Shown in pieces: positions 1-10,515 of a DNA stretch of 64,000 nt. Below the pieces are notes generated by a model that saw nothing but the letters and a program-made list of their open reading frames with translations, ran no database searches and was not told the origin of the DNA. Each line of letters opens with the position of its first letter. Position 1 is the first letter of the stretch. The position numbers and the translations under genes were made by a program. This DNA comes from Symsagittifera roscoffensis (Eukaryota; Xenacoelomorpha; Acoela; Convolutidae), in assembly GCF_963678635.1 (NCBI RefSeq), contig NW_026971731.1, positions 1-64,000 of the forward strand, read 5' to 3'.

Positions 1-330
1 AAATGCAAACCAGAAGGTATGGAAAATGTTGAACATACGAGGACCAATCCTAAGTATTTAGTGAAAACAATTATGGATAAATTAGCAGCATTGAGAATCT
101 TGAATAAGAGGAAGTCAAAAAACCGTTGAAGCTGTTTGTAAAAGAGAAATCTGATGGCAATATGAAAACGCATCATTCGCTGAAGAGAATTGAACTAGTC
201 CGAGCAAGATGCCGTTCCCAAGAGATCTTTTAGTGGTTCCCAAGATGCGGTTCTCCAAAGCAGTTTTTTTTTTGTTTAATGAAACGTAGCAATATATATC
301 CCGAGTCGAGATTTTTCACCTAATTTGAAG

Positions 331-508
331 CAAGATTTGAGCGGTTTGAGCGGTTTTTTAGACAATTACGCTCAAAATCTTGCTTCAAAATGAGCGGTTT
401 GAGCGGTTTTTGAACGGTTTATCTAAAAAACCCGCTCAAAAACCGCGCAAGACTTGAACGGTTTTGAGCGGTTTATCTAAAAAAACCGCTCAAAAACCGC
501 GCAAGATT
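331..508. repeat. AACCGCTC/GAGCGGTT minisatellite, block 1
   Basis: Short units such as TTGAGCGGTTTGAGCGGTTT alternate with their reverse complement (AAACCGCTCAAA) and with GCAAGATTT/AAATCTTGC. The block is therefore both tandem and inverted and could fold into hairpins. A second block lies at 845-1036. Confidence 0.85.
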
Positions 509-521
509 TAATAATATAAAG

Positions 522-603
522 TCGACCACAGAGGGATTCGAACCCGCAAACATCTGATTCGAAGTTCTTAACCGTTACGCCTTAACCGTTAGGCTATGCG
601 GAC
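522..603 (-). pseudogene. tRNA-Arg(TCG)-like pseudogene
   Basis: On the minus strand the sequence starts GTCCGCATAGCC, has a D-arm (GCC-TAACGGTTAA-GGC), an anticodon loop CTTCGAA (anticodon TCG), a T-arm GCGGGTTCGAATCCCTC and ends TGTGGTCG. The acceptor arms pair except at position 2. The D-loop segment TAACGGTTAAG is repeated just before the anticodon loop, so the 5' half of the anticodon stem cannot pair with the 3' half (TCAGA). It is best called a broken tRNA-Arg or a tRNA-derived repeat, flanked on both sides by the same minisatellite. Confidence 0.65.
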
Positions 604-760
604 TACCTGGAAGCTTAATATTCGCTGTATTTGTTCTACTGAATATGTTCAATTTTATAGACATGCACAACAAATATACTGTCACGATTTTTATTGTCAG
701 TCTCTACAAAATAACAAAAATAATCGATTATAAGATCGCACACCAATAAGATCGTACGTT

Positions 761-837
761 GGGGGGGGGGTTACGTTGGGGGGGGGGGGGGGGTTGTTGT
801 ACGTTGAGGGGGTATGTTGGGGGGGGGGGGGGGGGGG
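761..837 (+). repeat. G-run tract (10, 16, 5 and 19 Gs)
   Basis: Four runs of G separated by short ACGTT/TATGTT/TTGTACGTT spacers. The plus strand has strong G-quadruplex potential. Run lengths may be unreliable because such homopolymers are hard to sequence. Confidence 0.8.
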
Positions 838-844
838 TGTACGT

Positions 845-1036
845 TGCTCGAAAACCGCTCAAATCTTGCTTGAAAAACCGTTCAAAAATCACCGCAAGAA
901 ATGAGCGGTTTTTGAGCGGTTTTTTAAGCAAGATTTGAGCGGTTTGAGCGGTTTCTCCGAAACAACCGCTCAAACCGCTCAAATCTTGCTGGAAAACCGC
1001 TGAAACCGCTCAAATCTTGAGCGGTTTTTGAGCGGG
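845..1036. repeat. AACCGCTC/GAGCGGTT minisatellite, block 2
   Basis: Same units as at 331-508 (CGCTCAAATCTTGCT and its reverse complement), again in both orientations, starting just after the G-run tract. Confidence 0.85.
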
Positions 1037-2399
1037 ATCTCGAACCGGGATGAAGACATGTCAAGAGCTATGAAGACTATGGGATGATTTTTTGGGGCAC
1101 GTTTTAGTTCTGAAGAGGATAGTAGAGGTAATTTTGGGTCTCAAGATATAATAACCACTTGATCAAGGCAAGGAATGACTCGAAGAACGACAGAAACATG
1201 AAATCTAAACTAATGGCGAAATGCAGCCGTCATAGAACAAAAACTCACTAAGCTAACATGGACCTAGCAGGGACCTACCATCTTACATGGACTCAATGAA
1301 ATTAAATCTGACCCTCAAGAGACCACAATGAATTTTCAGAAATTCATCGCGAAAAAAAAACAACGTGATATTTCCTGACTGCCCATCTACGTCAATTGAC
1401 AATTCATCGTCAAAGCTAAGCCTTATAAACGCATGACGATCGACGGTATGTCGATGGTTACTTTTTGTTCGGGGCTTGGGTTGAGGACTTACGCCCTAAT
1501 AAGAGGGGAATTTACTACTTCGGGCTTTAGAAGTTTCGGACAAATTTTGCTCAATGAAAATTGCTTCAGCTGACATAAATAACATCTGCTCAAACAATCG
1601 CTCTGTAATTGAAAACTAAGATAGCTACATATATATAGTTATATATATGACCTCTCTCGATTTGAAAATTGGGAAATCAATTGCAATCAACTTCAGGAGA
1701 GGTTATATGTACATCGGTTCTTCGTTGAAACGAAGACCAGGCCAGAGGGGGAGTGAAATCGCTGCCAGCGGCGTCACGAATGCCATGGAAATTGTGGGCC
1801 CCAAATTTTATGCTTTCATCTCCAATTCTACAAGTAGACTTCTTGGGAAAGAGAGAAGTGTTTGATCCGAATAGAAGTCGTCCATAACCAGGAAAGTTGT
1901 TTGCGTTGGTGTCCTTGATTAGGAATTTCATTTGAATTTTGTTTGAATAAATTCAACTTGAGACATGTATATTCAAGATGAGTGCAGGCTTTAAGCATTA
2001 ATTTATTAGGCCCTAGAACCGACGAGATAGTGAAATTTGAGGTTACGGGCTATTAGTGTGTTTTTAATCTTCGTTGTTTGCATGCAGAAAGGCTTAGTTT
2101 AACTTTTATTTGTGTTGTAAGATTTTTTTGTCGTGAAATAATCTTAGTTTGTCTAGATCTCTAATGCAAAGTAATGTTCAAGTCAAACATTTGGATGATT
2201 TGTAAACAGCGAAAAAAATTATGTTTATATATCATGAGAGAAAAATTTGAATTGTAGACTGCCAATTTTGCATCAATTTTCAACAAATTGAGGTCGTACG
2301 AATTTTTTGTAAAAATGAAGAACGAATCTTTCAGACAGAAAAATGATCTTTCGATATATAATCCCAGAAAGAAGGCTGATGGCGTAAAATCATTGAGTG
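1037..2399. other. No gene recognised
   Basis: AT-rich sequence with short open frames only (for example 1647-1865), none with a recognisable motif. A TA-rich run (ATATATATAGTTATATATATG) sits at about 1628-1648. I see no RNA gene or mobile-element signature. Confidence 0.6.
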
Positions 2400-2599
2400 G
2401 CTACTTTTCTTTTAGATCGTGATTAATCACTTCAATCGAACCACTAATTTCAGTTTAACAACACAATGATATGTATTCAAAAAGATGAACAAATTCGATG
2501 CAGAGGGAATTTGTGGTACAGAAATAAGAAGTGATATGAATTTCATAGACGGAAAAAGTTTTTGCACCGGACAACCGAGCGGCGGCCATGATAATGCCG

Positions 2600-2702
2600 G
2601 CTTTGACTAATATCTTGAGACATGATAACTGCGAGGACTTCCACCTCGGATTTCTGGTTCAAATTCCACCGTGACTATCATGTTTCAAGATTTTAGTCAA
2701 AG
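2600..2702. repeat. Inverted repeat with 27-bp arms
   Basis: Arms 2600-2626 and 2676-2702 are inverted copies with two mismatches (CTTTGACTAATATCTTGAG against its complement). The loop holds GGTTCAAATTCCACC, which resembles a tRNA T-arm. A second palindrome follows 33 bp later. Confidence 0.75.
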
Positions 2703-2734
2703 CAAATATCAACATTGCCGCTTCTCTGAATTCT

Positions 2735-2875
2735 GTTTCTCATCCCTAGAGCATTTTCCAAGTCAATTTCTGCAAAAGCCATTATGTTGGTCTAGCGCAT
2801 GGTTGGCAAGAAGGCTAGACCACCCATTTGATTCTCTCAGAAATTGACTTGGCTAATGAACTAGGGCTGAGAAAC
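2735..2875. repeat. Nested palindrome with 38-bp arms
   Basis: Arms 2735-2772 and 2838-2875 are inverted copies with a few mismatches (GTTTCTCATCCCTAG at one end, CTAGGGCTGAGAAAC at the other). Inside lies a shorter hairpin, GGTCTAGC...GGCTAGACC. The shape suits a foldback or MITE-like element. No target-site duplication was established. Confidence 0.75.
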
Positions 2876-2929
2876 CAAATCCGGATGTAGAACGCTTTCG
2901 GAAGTCAATAGCGAGCTGGTTTTGTCTAT

Positions 2930-3420
2930 TTCATATGCGAGAAAAGATGCGCGCCACCAAAGATGGCGACAAAGGAGGACATTGAAATGCAGACCGACGC
3001 GATGATTATTGACACCATGAGAAAAAAGGCGAGTTGAAATGAACCAAGCTAGAAATCGATCGGTTGAAAGAAGATCGAGATATGTGGTATAGACACTTTG
3101 ACAAGGTGAAAGGGAAGCAGATTAAACAAGTGGAGCATTTGAAGACGTATTTTAGAGTAGAACAAAAGATTCAAACTAATGGTATAGTGCATGAGAAGAA
3201 GGTCCCTCCAATGAATCCACTTTTAGTTTTTTTAACACCTTGAGAAATTTACCAGAAATCTGATATGCAAGCGACATTATGATGTAAAACTGTGTTGATC
3301 ATGGAATCGTCAGACTATCTATGAGAATATCTTTTGAGGAAACCATACAAAAGATCGTTGGGACAGCAGACCAACTAGCACGGAAGAAAAAACGCCGAGT
3401 TTATATGGAGGAGACCCACT
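2930..3420 (+). pseudogene. Decayed relic of retroelement ORF2 (coiled-coil region)
   Basis: The plus-strand translation near 3070-3175 contains EDRDMW followed by a charged helix, in the same context as EDRDMWRRLF in ORF2 of element 1 at about 24.34 kb. A little downstream, P-M-N-P-L-L...L-T-P matches the PMELLTP stretch of element 1 (about 24.51 kb). Frames are broken by stops and shifts. The upstream 2400-2470 region also resembles the sequence before the ORF2 start of element 1 (TAGATC..TGATT..TCACTTCA). This is an old member of the same family. Its limits are approximate. Confidence 0.5.
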
Positions 3421-4000
3421 TGATGAGAAAAACAAAGAAAAATAAGCAGATACATCATAACGGTTTGATAAGGAATCAATGAAAACGGCTCAAAGACAGC
3501 GATTTTGCCTGGTCCTCGATACGCAGGGTTGTGACAGGTCATGTTGCGGACTGATTGCACCCTACTGAAACTTTGATGAATTCAGCAGAGTGAAACTCTT
3601 CGGACCAGTCGCCTCTGAAAAAGAGTCAATGGCAGCGATGACGTCTGATCCTATCGAAGGTCGAGCTGAAATATAAAAGTTATGCCAACGAGAAATAGAT
3701 CGACACTACGCTAATTCCAAAAATAAACTTCGGCACGATTTTTTTTTCATGAACCCTTGATACCGACTCGCGAACTTGCTATAGGGAATCGGTTTGAAAC
3801 TCGGTGATGATGTTTAGACAATTTTTGATGGCCCAATTGTTAAGTTTGGTGGAGAATTTGAGCAAGGGACGAGTTGCATTGCATATGTGATGATACAAAT
3901 CAGTAGGATCGATGAGGTGCCCAAATCTGAAAAAAGCTCCGGGTTTTTTTGACAGAACTATTGTCAGAATTTAGGCAGATGTTGCATTTTTCAATGATGA
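3421..4000. other. Unassigned junction between two retroelement relics
   Basis: No coding motif seen. This segment separates the plus-strand ORF2 relic from the minus-strand gag-pol relic, so it contains the breakpoint of an inversion or of two separate insertions. Confidence 0.5.
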
Positions 4001-4198
4001 TCAATTACACTCTGCTTGACTACGCAAAGGTACACTACAAAGCACTTTGCTCCCGTTTTCTATTGGTCTCAAGATGGTTTTGCCATTATATTCTTGCTCT
4101 TGATGGAGTATGCCAGAACTCGCCACCACTGAATGATCTGTGTCTAGGAGAGACACGCCGTTCTCTGTAGGCATGCCCAATACAGGAGACTCACACAA
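4001..4198 (-). pseudogene. RNase H N-terminal remnant
   Basis: A 65-codon frame contains SPVLGMPTENG and then LLDTD and SGILHQEQEYNGKT, the start of a Ty3/gypsy RNase H domain (DTD includes the first catalytic Asp). Element 1 has the near-identical segment at 19,085-19,230 (APVLGMPTEDG, SGILHQEQELNGRT). The frame then runs out, so only the first third of the domain survives. Interestingly the catalytic Asp is preserved here while element 1 has lost that frame. Confidence 0.8.
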
Positions 4199-5690
4199 TT
4201 CTCATTTTTTTCTCTGAAAGGAATCTTCTGCTGCGTTATTCCACGTGAACTTCTTGCCCTTTTGTCCCATGAGTTGTTACATCGGAGATGTCTTCTAACC
4301 CTTGATGAACTCTCTCAAGTATTTCGCGAAACCAAGAAAACTCATTAACTGATGCTCAGTCCTTGGCGACTTCCATATACAGCATCTGGATCTGATCGGA
4401 TGTCATGCTTGTCTACCAATATCCTGAGGTATTTTGTCGAGTCCTTCGAGATTTCACCCTGCGAGGGCTTTCAATTCAGTCCTGCCCTTTTCATACAAGC
4501 AAGCACTGTGTCCAAGTTACAAAAATTTGTTCAGAGCCTGTGCCATCAGTCGCTGAATTATGGCTGTTGCGTTAAAAAGCCCGTAGGGCATCCTCTGCCA
4601 TTGGAACAAACCCAGCTCGCAAGTAAACCCCGTTTTTTCTCTGTCTTGTTTCCTTAGTTGTAAGTGATACAAGACTGACCCCATATGAAGAGTTGTAAAA
4701 ACGAATTAGATCCCCCATTTTTTAAATGGTTCTGTATATTCCCAAGGCGGGATTAGCATCCTTCACCGTGACGGAGTTCAAATATCGAAAGTCACAACAA
4801 AATCTCAGTTGATCTCCTTTCTTTTGGTCATCACTACTCAACACGCCCACGGTGATTTGAATGGTTCTATAATGTCATATTCTAGCAAAAATTCAATTTA
4901 TTCTTCTCTTCTAGTTCTACTTCATGCTTAACATAATTAAACCATCCGATATCCGCTTTGTGTCTCGAGAAGATGTCCTGATTCTTATCTAACACATCCT
5001 TGATGACTTCGAGTTTTTATTCCGTTATTTCCCCAATTAAGTGTTCTATTTCTGGTAATAACAGTTGATTCATTTCCAATTCCTTTGTTGTGGGTTTTTC
5101 CAAAAAAAAAATTATAGCTCAAAAGTGCTGATTAGACCTGATTTAAAAAAAAATTCTTCAAGACACTCAGAGTAGAAATCTTGTCCATATGATTTGGACA
5201 ATCAAGAACTTCATAACTTTTATCACTTTTAGTGTTTTCAGTTGATCTCCTTTCTTTTGGACATCACTACTCAACACGCCCACGGTGATTTGAATGGTTC
5301 TATAATGTCATATTCTAGCAAAAATTCAATTTATTCTTCTCTTCTAGTTCTACTTCATGCTTAACATAATTAAACCATCCGATATCCGCTTTGTGTCTCG
5401 AGAAGATGTCCTGATTCTTATCTAACACATCCTTGATGACTTCGAGTTTTTATTCCGTTATTTCCCCAATTAAGTGTTCTATTTCTGGTAATAACAGTTG
5501 ATTCATTTCCAATTCCTTTGTTGTGGGTTTTTCCAAAAAAAATTTTATAGCTCAAAAGTGCTGATTAGACCTGATTTAAAAAAAAATTCTTCAAGAAACT
5601 CAGGGGAGAAATCTTGTCCATATGATTTGGACAATCAAGAACTTCATAACTTTTATCACTTTTAGTGTTTTCAAGTTTAATTTTCGCCGG
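4199..5690 (-). pseudogene. Reverse transcriptase remnant with internal duplication
   Basis: On the minus strand near 4620-4560 the frame reads FQWQRMPYGLFNAT, the RT motif upstream of the catalytic box (MPFGLCNA in element 1). Near 4860-4810 a broken frame resembles the SPWACGVVMAKK segment. The catalytic YVDD region appears deleted: the sequence passes from the LMAQAL segment (about 4540) directly to the segment after the box. The region just upstream is present twice (see the 433-bp duplication). Confidence 0.65.
4806..5673. repeat. 433-bp direct tandem duplication
   Basis: 4806-5238 is repeated at 5239-5673 nearly unchanged (starts CAGTTGATCTCCTTTCTTTT, ends TTTTATCACTTTTAGTG). It lies inside the decayed pol relic and duplicates part of its RT segment. 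The few differences suggest the duplication is younger than the decay of the relic. Confidence 0.9.
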
Positions 5691-6039
5691 CAGTGCCTAT
5701 CCCAGTTTCCACTTTTTCTTAATTGTGATTGGTTTATCAAGAGTTTTTAATAAGACACAGACGCAGAGGCCACTCTTGGTAATCGATATTGATCTTCCTA
5801 AAATAGCAGCATACGGCTTTACGGATTTGTTACTTTACTTACCTGCTTACTATCACTGAGTTCATTTTAGGTTTTCACCTTCAAACTTACTTTTGCAGCT
5901 TTAACCTCGCCCTCCCACTCAAGACAAATGAAGATTTATAATCCATTGTCCTTATCAAAATTACGATTTTTACTACCCATTTTCTTTCCGGATTTCAAAC
6001 CCTGAACATCGCATTGTTAAGATCAATAGATATATCAAA

Positions 6040-6400
6040 TTTCGTGATAAAATTCGTGCCTAAAATGCGTTGATCAGACTCTTCTAGGTTTTCGTTCCAC
6101 AAATTCCTTCTCCCAAATTCAAGATTTTTATTGGTGTTCTGTCAAGAAACCTTAGTCCCCCTTTGTGGTCTTCTTTGTCAAATCCTATTCGTATCTATGT
6201 TTCTATTGGTATCACCGTATCTATGTTTCTATTGGTATCCCGAATCCAATAGTCAGTTTGATCGAGTTTTTTTTCATCTATATCTAAAAAATGTGCGGAC
6301 ACGTATGGTTCTGTTATCAGGTGCATGGCATCTTCTCTTAGCATGGGACAATACACAATCGATCTCACTTCGAGTTCCTCTCGACTTACCTAAATTTGAC
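6040..6400 (-). pseudogene. Aspartic protease remnant
   Basis: The minus strand reads DAMHLITEP.VSAHFLD, matching DAVHIWSEADVTAHLLD just upstream of the protease DTG of element 1 (17.15-17.2 kb). The DTG itself is not visible and the frame is interrupted by a tandem repeat of TATCTATGTTTCTATTGG (plus-strand reading, about 6190-6240). A later segment resembling RMGFTREDI is present. Confidence 0.55.
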
Positions 6401-7239
6401 CCACCAGTTATTCTTCACACGTTATCATTTTCTTTGTATAGATTTTGCTTCTGTCTATGCTTAGCATGGCTTCCTGTGGACCATACGCTCTGTGTCTTTG
6501 CTGTCTAGTCTCATCGATTTTCCACCACCTCTCGTCAGTAACACCCTAATTGCCTTCGAAAGAGTCTGTGGTCTAATGGAACGCAGATGTTCAGCTTATA
6601 CATCTATGCATCAGTGTTTGTGTTTACTTGGTTTGCTCAGACGCCTCGATAATTCGTGGCCACCTACGTAATTTTTGATCTTATTCTCGCCTCTATTTTC
6701 ACAATCCCGAAATGTTTTTAAGTTTCTATTTTCAAAATTTTGCAGTTGCTTTTGAACATCGGATTGTAGCTTGTCTCAGGTTTAGATCTTGCTGCTGAAA
6801 ACGTCTCCCTTATTTACTGTTTTTCTATTTCCTGTTACAATTTTTGATCGATCCCTTTTGATTATAAGTCTTGTTTCGATTTGGTGAAGCGTCTTCTGCC
6901 GCCTTCTGATGGTTTAATTACTTATAACTTTTTGTTGCTGCTCCCTCGGCAACTCTCTCTTCGATCGCCTTGTTTTCGCAAGTTTTGTCAACAATTCATT
7001 AGTTATCACGTCCTTGTTCTGCAAGTAACTCTCAGCCTGTCTACTCCTGGTTTTTCGAAAATCCGCTGATGGAAATTTGTGTTTCGGGTGATTCTGATTT
7101 TTCACTGCTTCCCAAAACGTTGGACAGTCTATTCTGAAGCGACATTCTTGATTACATAAGAAGCATCTCGCATCAATCTTGTTGTCAAAGCCACTATAGA
7201 ACTCAGGTTCTTCTATCTGACTCTTGTCATCAACATCTG

Positions 7240-7420
7240 GTGTATATTCCTAGCTCTTCTTCCATTGTTTGCAAGAGAGGCAATCCGCTACGTGATGATC
7301 TGCCAATCCACAATTTGCATTTCACCTTCTCTTGTCCAGGTCGTGTCTCCGCTTGTAGGCTTCGATTGATTAAAATTAAAAAAGTAATCCCTACATTTCT
7401 ATCTACTTATTTCTGGAATC
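7240..7420 (-). pseudogene. Nucleocapsid zinc-knuckle remnant
   Basis: One minus-strand frame near 7330-7270 reads CGLADHHVADC, a C-x4-H-x4-C core that parallels CSSTDHHVSAC in gag of element 1 at 16.17-16.2 kb. Flanking codons contain stops. Confidence 0.55.
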
Positions 7421-7895
7421 GGTTTGTTATGTTTTAAACAGCAGAGATTATGTCGCCAACATTGTTCTTAAAGCGTCATTTTTCACCCTTTTGATTAATT
7501 TTGAAGCAATACTAAAGTTCATTCTGTTGGTCGATTCATCTGGATTGATTTTCTTCCCAAGCTCTCTAGGTTGTCCAGAAACTGGTCGATCGGCTCTCTG
7601 TTTCCTTTCTCAAATCCTATCATAGCTAGATGCCCCTTCATTCCGGATCCAAAAGATTCAACAGAATTTGAAAAACTTGTCAGCAGTATTACGTTCTTCC
7701 TCTTTCTTAGCTGCCACGCACTTCAGTGCCGTGCCCTCTAGAATGCTTAGTATCGTTGTGCAGGCTTGTCTTCAATCATTCAAGTTGTCTTGCTCAAGAT
7801 GCAGTCTCATTGCCTCAACCAACGGTTCTCTGCAAACTTCAAACTCCTTGGGTTTCTTGAAGTTCGTTCTGGACTTGCCTCCTAATCTCGTCCAA

Positions 7896-8381
7896 CTACG
7901 TGTTTCTCGGGACAAATGCTTCGAGTGTTCTGTTTATCATTTCCCAATTGTTCCCCCCTGTCATAGCATCTGGTGCTACACTCGTGAGTATATTCAATTC
8001 CCTTGGTTTACTTGTTGAGTTCAACCAGCCGCCTTTTATTTCTGTTTTATCTTTCCTGATCCTATGACATTCTGGATCTGAGGCATTGGAGTACATTTCT
8101 TTTTCTTGAGATGTTGTTCCACAAAGCCCACCTTGTACCGGGTCGCCTCTCCGTACTCTCCAGTACCATCTTTCCTGAGTATTAGAGTTTCTCAAGAGCG
8201 CATACAACCTGAACTGTATGACTTTGTAATTTTCTGCTTGGTCTCTGCCCATCGTGTCCATTCTCGTCTCTTGAATCCAGAGTTTAACGTTTACGGTTTC
8301 ATGCCGCTTTTTCGTTTCTTCCCTATCCTTTTTGATACACTTATTCCGTTCCTTGTAAGTTTTCTCCACTTTTTCAGACAT
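7896..8381 (-). pseudogene. Gag coiled-coil remnant
   Basis: A 161-codon, highly charged frame (begins SEKVEKTYKERNKC) lies where the gag coiled coil of element 1 would be (KSEKRLKERTDE at about 14.83 kb). The N-terminal third keeps the heptad-like charged pattern. The rest is unlike gag and is probably frame-shifted. Its open length is likely chance after decay. Confidence 0.45.
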
Positions 8382-8950
8382 CTCTTGTAGCTTCTCTTCT
8401 GTTGCTCAAGCTAAGGTGAAGTAATTGTCAAGGTTCTCGTTTTTATTGTATCTGAACTCAATTTTCAATTTTTGTCACAATCTTTCTCGCCGCACTTAAG
8501 TTTTTTTTAATCTAATTGATTTAGTTTTATCATCAAAACTTCCACCTCCAATGTTGGTATTTTCGGTTCTATAACGGGTTTTACTAAATACTTGCCGTTA
8601 TCACTGTGATCTGGTCCCCTCCTTCACCAGACTCCGTTGTTACGTCTGAAACCGTTCCAAAAATCTTTTTTGTCGGTTCCTGCTAATTATCATCTCATCC
8701 CTATACTTCGGTCTCATCCCCACCATAACTGCGAACCTTTTCGGGAAAACTGTCAGCTTTGTCTGCGGACCATTTTTTATTGTTTTCGCTATGTTGCCAA
8801 CGACCTCTTTTTTTTTATTGGTGAGAACTCAATAATTTTGTCCACTTTTCTTCTCATTTTGCATTGGCATCGACTCTCAACTTCAGCAAGGCTTTGCTCG
8901 GGTGTCTTCAGTCCAACTTCCAAAAAGGCGCGCTTTTCTTCTTTGTGAGT

Positions 8951-9299
8951 TTTTGTTCAAGTTTATCATCTTTGTTGCTTCGGGTGCTGACAATGCTAAC
9001 TGAAACGTTTTTCTTCATTAGTCTCGGCTTAGATTTTATCATTGTCTACCTCGGTTGCCTTGTTGGCCAATTTTGATTTTGCCTATCTCCCTTTTTTTCT
9101 GTCAGAGACACTATTGTTTTCCTATTTTTTAATTTATAATTTCTGTGTTTATACAATTCAGTCTATTTCCAGAAGTTGAAAAAACTGTCTATAAAATTAG
9201 AAGAAAGTATTTGAATCTAATTCTAAACAATCTAAAAAAATTCTAATCTAATGTATATTTTAGAGTGCAAATTACAATTAGTTTTCCAACAAAAGTTAC
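8951..9299. other. No gene recognised
   Basis: AT-rich sequence between the gag-pol relic and the minisatellite. No motif seen. Confidence 0.5.
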
Positions 9300-9868
9300 T
9301 CTCCCTACAAAAGGACCAAGTGTTGGGTCACTTGATTTAGTATCTCAGGACTATATTTTGTGATACCTAATTTAGTATCCCATCACTATGCGTTGGGACA
9401 CTTAATCTACTATCCCAGGACTCAAGTATTGTGAAACTCAATTTAAAACCCCAGGATTAAGTGTTTGGGCACTGAATTTACTATCCGTGGACTAAATGTT
9501 GGGACACGTAAATTTTTATTTCAGGGCACAAGTGTTTGGACCCTAAATAAACTATACCAGGACTAAGTTTTGGCACTTTTGATTTACTGTCACATGACTA
9601 AATGTTGGGACACTTAGTTTACGATCCCATGACTCAAGTGTGGGCACCCTTAATTCACAATCCCAAGACTCAACTGTTGGGTTTTTTAAGTTACTATCCC
9701 AGGACTCTAGAGATATGAACCTTAATTTACCATCACCAGACTCAAATTTTTGCACGTTTAAAAAACTCAAGTGTTGGGCTCCGTGCTGGGCTCCATGTTG
9801 GGCTCCTTACTATCCCAGGACTCTGGTGTTGGGAGTCTTAACTTACTTAAGTTTTGGGACCCTTAAAT
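9300..9868. repeat. Degenerate ~42-bp minisatellite (target of element 1)
   Basis: Imperfect tandem units of the type GGGACACTTAATTTACTATC followed by CCAGGACTCAAGTGTT. Similar degenerate units resume right after the right LTR of element 1 (GTGACCCTTAATTTACTAACCC at about 28,700), so element 1 split this array. Confidence 0.8.
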
Positions 9869-9873
9869 TACTG
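9869..9873. other. Left target-site duplication of element 1 (TACTG)
   Basis: TACTG abuts the left LTR and TACTC (28689-28693) abuts the right LTR. The 5-bp match with one mismatch fits Ty3/gypsy integration, with one later change. Confidence 0.65.
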
Positions 9874-10311
9874 TGACATTCGACCCGAATGTGTCAAAAT
9901 GCAGATTCTGCATTCTCGGAGTTTTTGGCAGCGAGCCTTCCGAGTTAGTGATTTTGAAGGATTAACGACGTTATTGGAACGATTAGTAGAATGGTGAAGG
10001 TCAAGATGTTCTGGTATTTTGAAATTTTAAAAATTCGAAGTATGACGTCATATTTCTGAGAAACTTCAGAAACGGCCATTTTGCAAGAAGTCGAAGAAAA
10101 ACAGAACAACATTAGTTGCGATAGCGATAACAACGGAGATTGTGATTGAAAAACAACAACGAATTGCAGGAGTAGCAGAGACCGTTCCGAGTTGCAACTA
10201 TTGTGTCGCTACAATAGTTGCAAGGAAGTTGCGAACAACGGTGAGGGGTAGAAACCAGCCTTCCGTGTTACAGAGAAATCAAGCCTAACGTGCTTGATTC
10301 AGTGGATTCGA

Positions 10312-10327
10312 GAATCCGGAGGGGTTT
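10312..10327 (+). promoter_or_regulatory. CCGGAGGGG motif upstream of TATA
   Basis: GAATCCGGAGGGGTTT lies 24 bp before the TATA-like box and is the LTR copy of the motif that is arrayed in the leader. It is also kept in the right LTR at about 28,208 (GAATCCGGAGGGGCTT) and in the LTR copy at about 33,273. Confidence 0.5.
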
Positions 10328-10350
10328 CGGGACTGAAAATTTTAATAACT

Positions 10351-10358
10351 TATATAAG
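10351..10358 (+). promoter_or_regulatory. TATA-like box of the LTR
   Basis: TATATAAG about 160 bp before AATAAA. In the other LTR copies the site reads TATATGAA. Confidence 0.45.
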
Positions 10359-10509
10359 TTTTAGCTTCCCTGTCATGTCCTGAGTTGAATTTAATTAACA
10401 TCTGAATTCCTTTTGCGAGGATGAGAAGCTAGGAGTTAGGGGGAAAGTGTTGATCCATCTTCGATGGAGATGATGATTTTTATCTACTGAACAAAAACAA
10501 AAATAATTC

Positions 10510-10515
10510 AATAAA
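10510..10515 (+). terminator. Poly(A) signal AATAAA in the left LTR
   Basis: AATAAA is also present in the right LTR (28405-28410) at the equivalent place. Confidence 0.5.

Larger units (their letters stand above)
4001..8950 (-). mobile_element. Decayed Ty3/gypsy gag-pol relic related to element 1
   Basis: Reading the minus strand from 8950 down gives, in order, remnants of the gag coiled coil (about 8400-7890), a zinc knuckle (about 7330-7270), protease (about 6390-6040), RT (about 5690-4200) and RNase H (4198-4001). The order and motifs match element 1 but every frame is broken. No LTRs were found around it. It is clearly older than element 1 and carries internal duplications (433 bp at 4806-5673; a 25-bp repeat in the protease at about 6190-6240). 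Confidence 0.8.

Noticed and set aside
1647-1931. Overlapping 72- and 84-codon frames on both strands
   Set aside because: No motif, no similarity seen, and opposite-strand open frames of this size are expected by chance.
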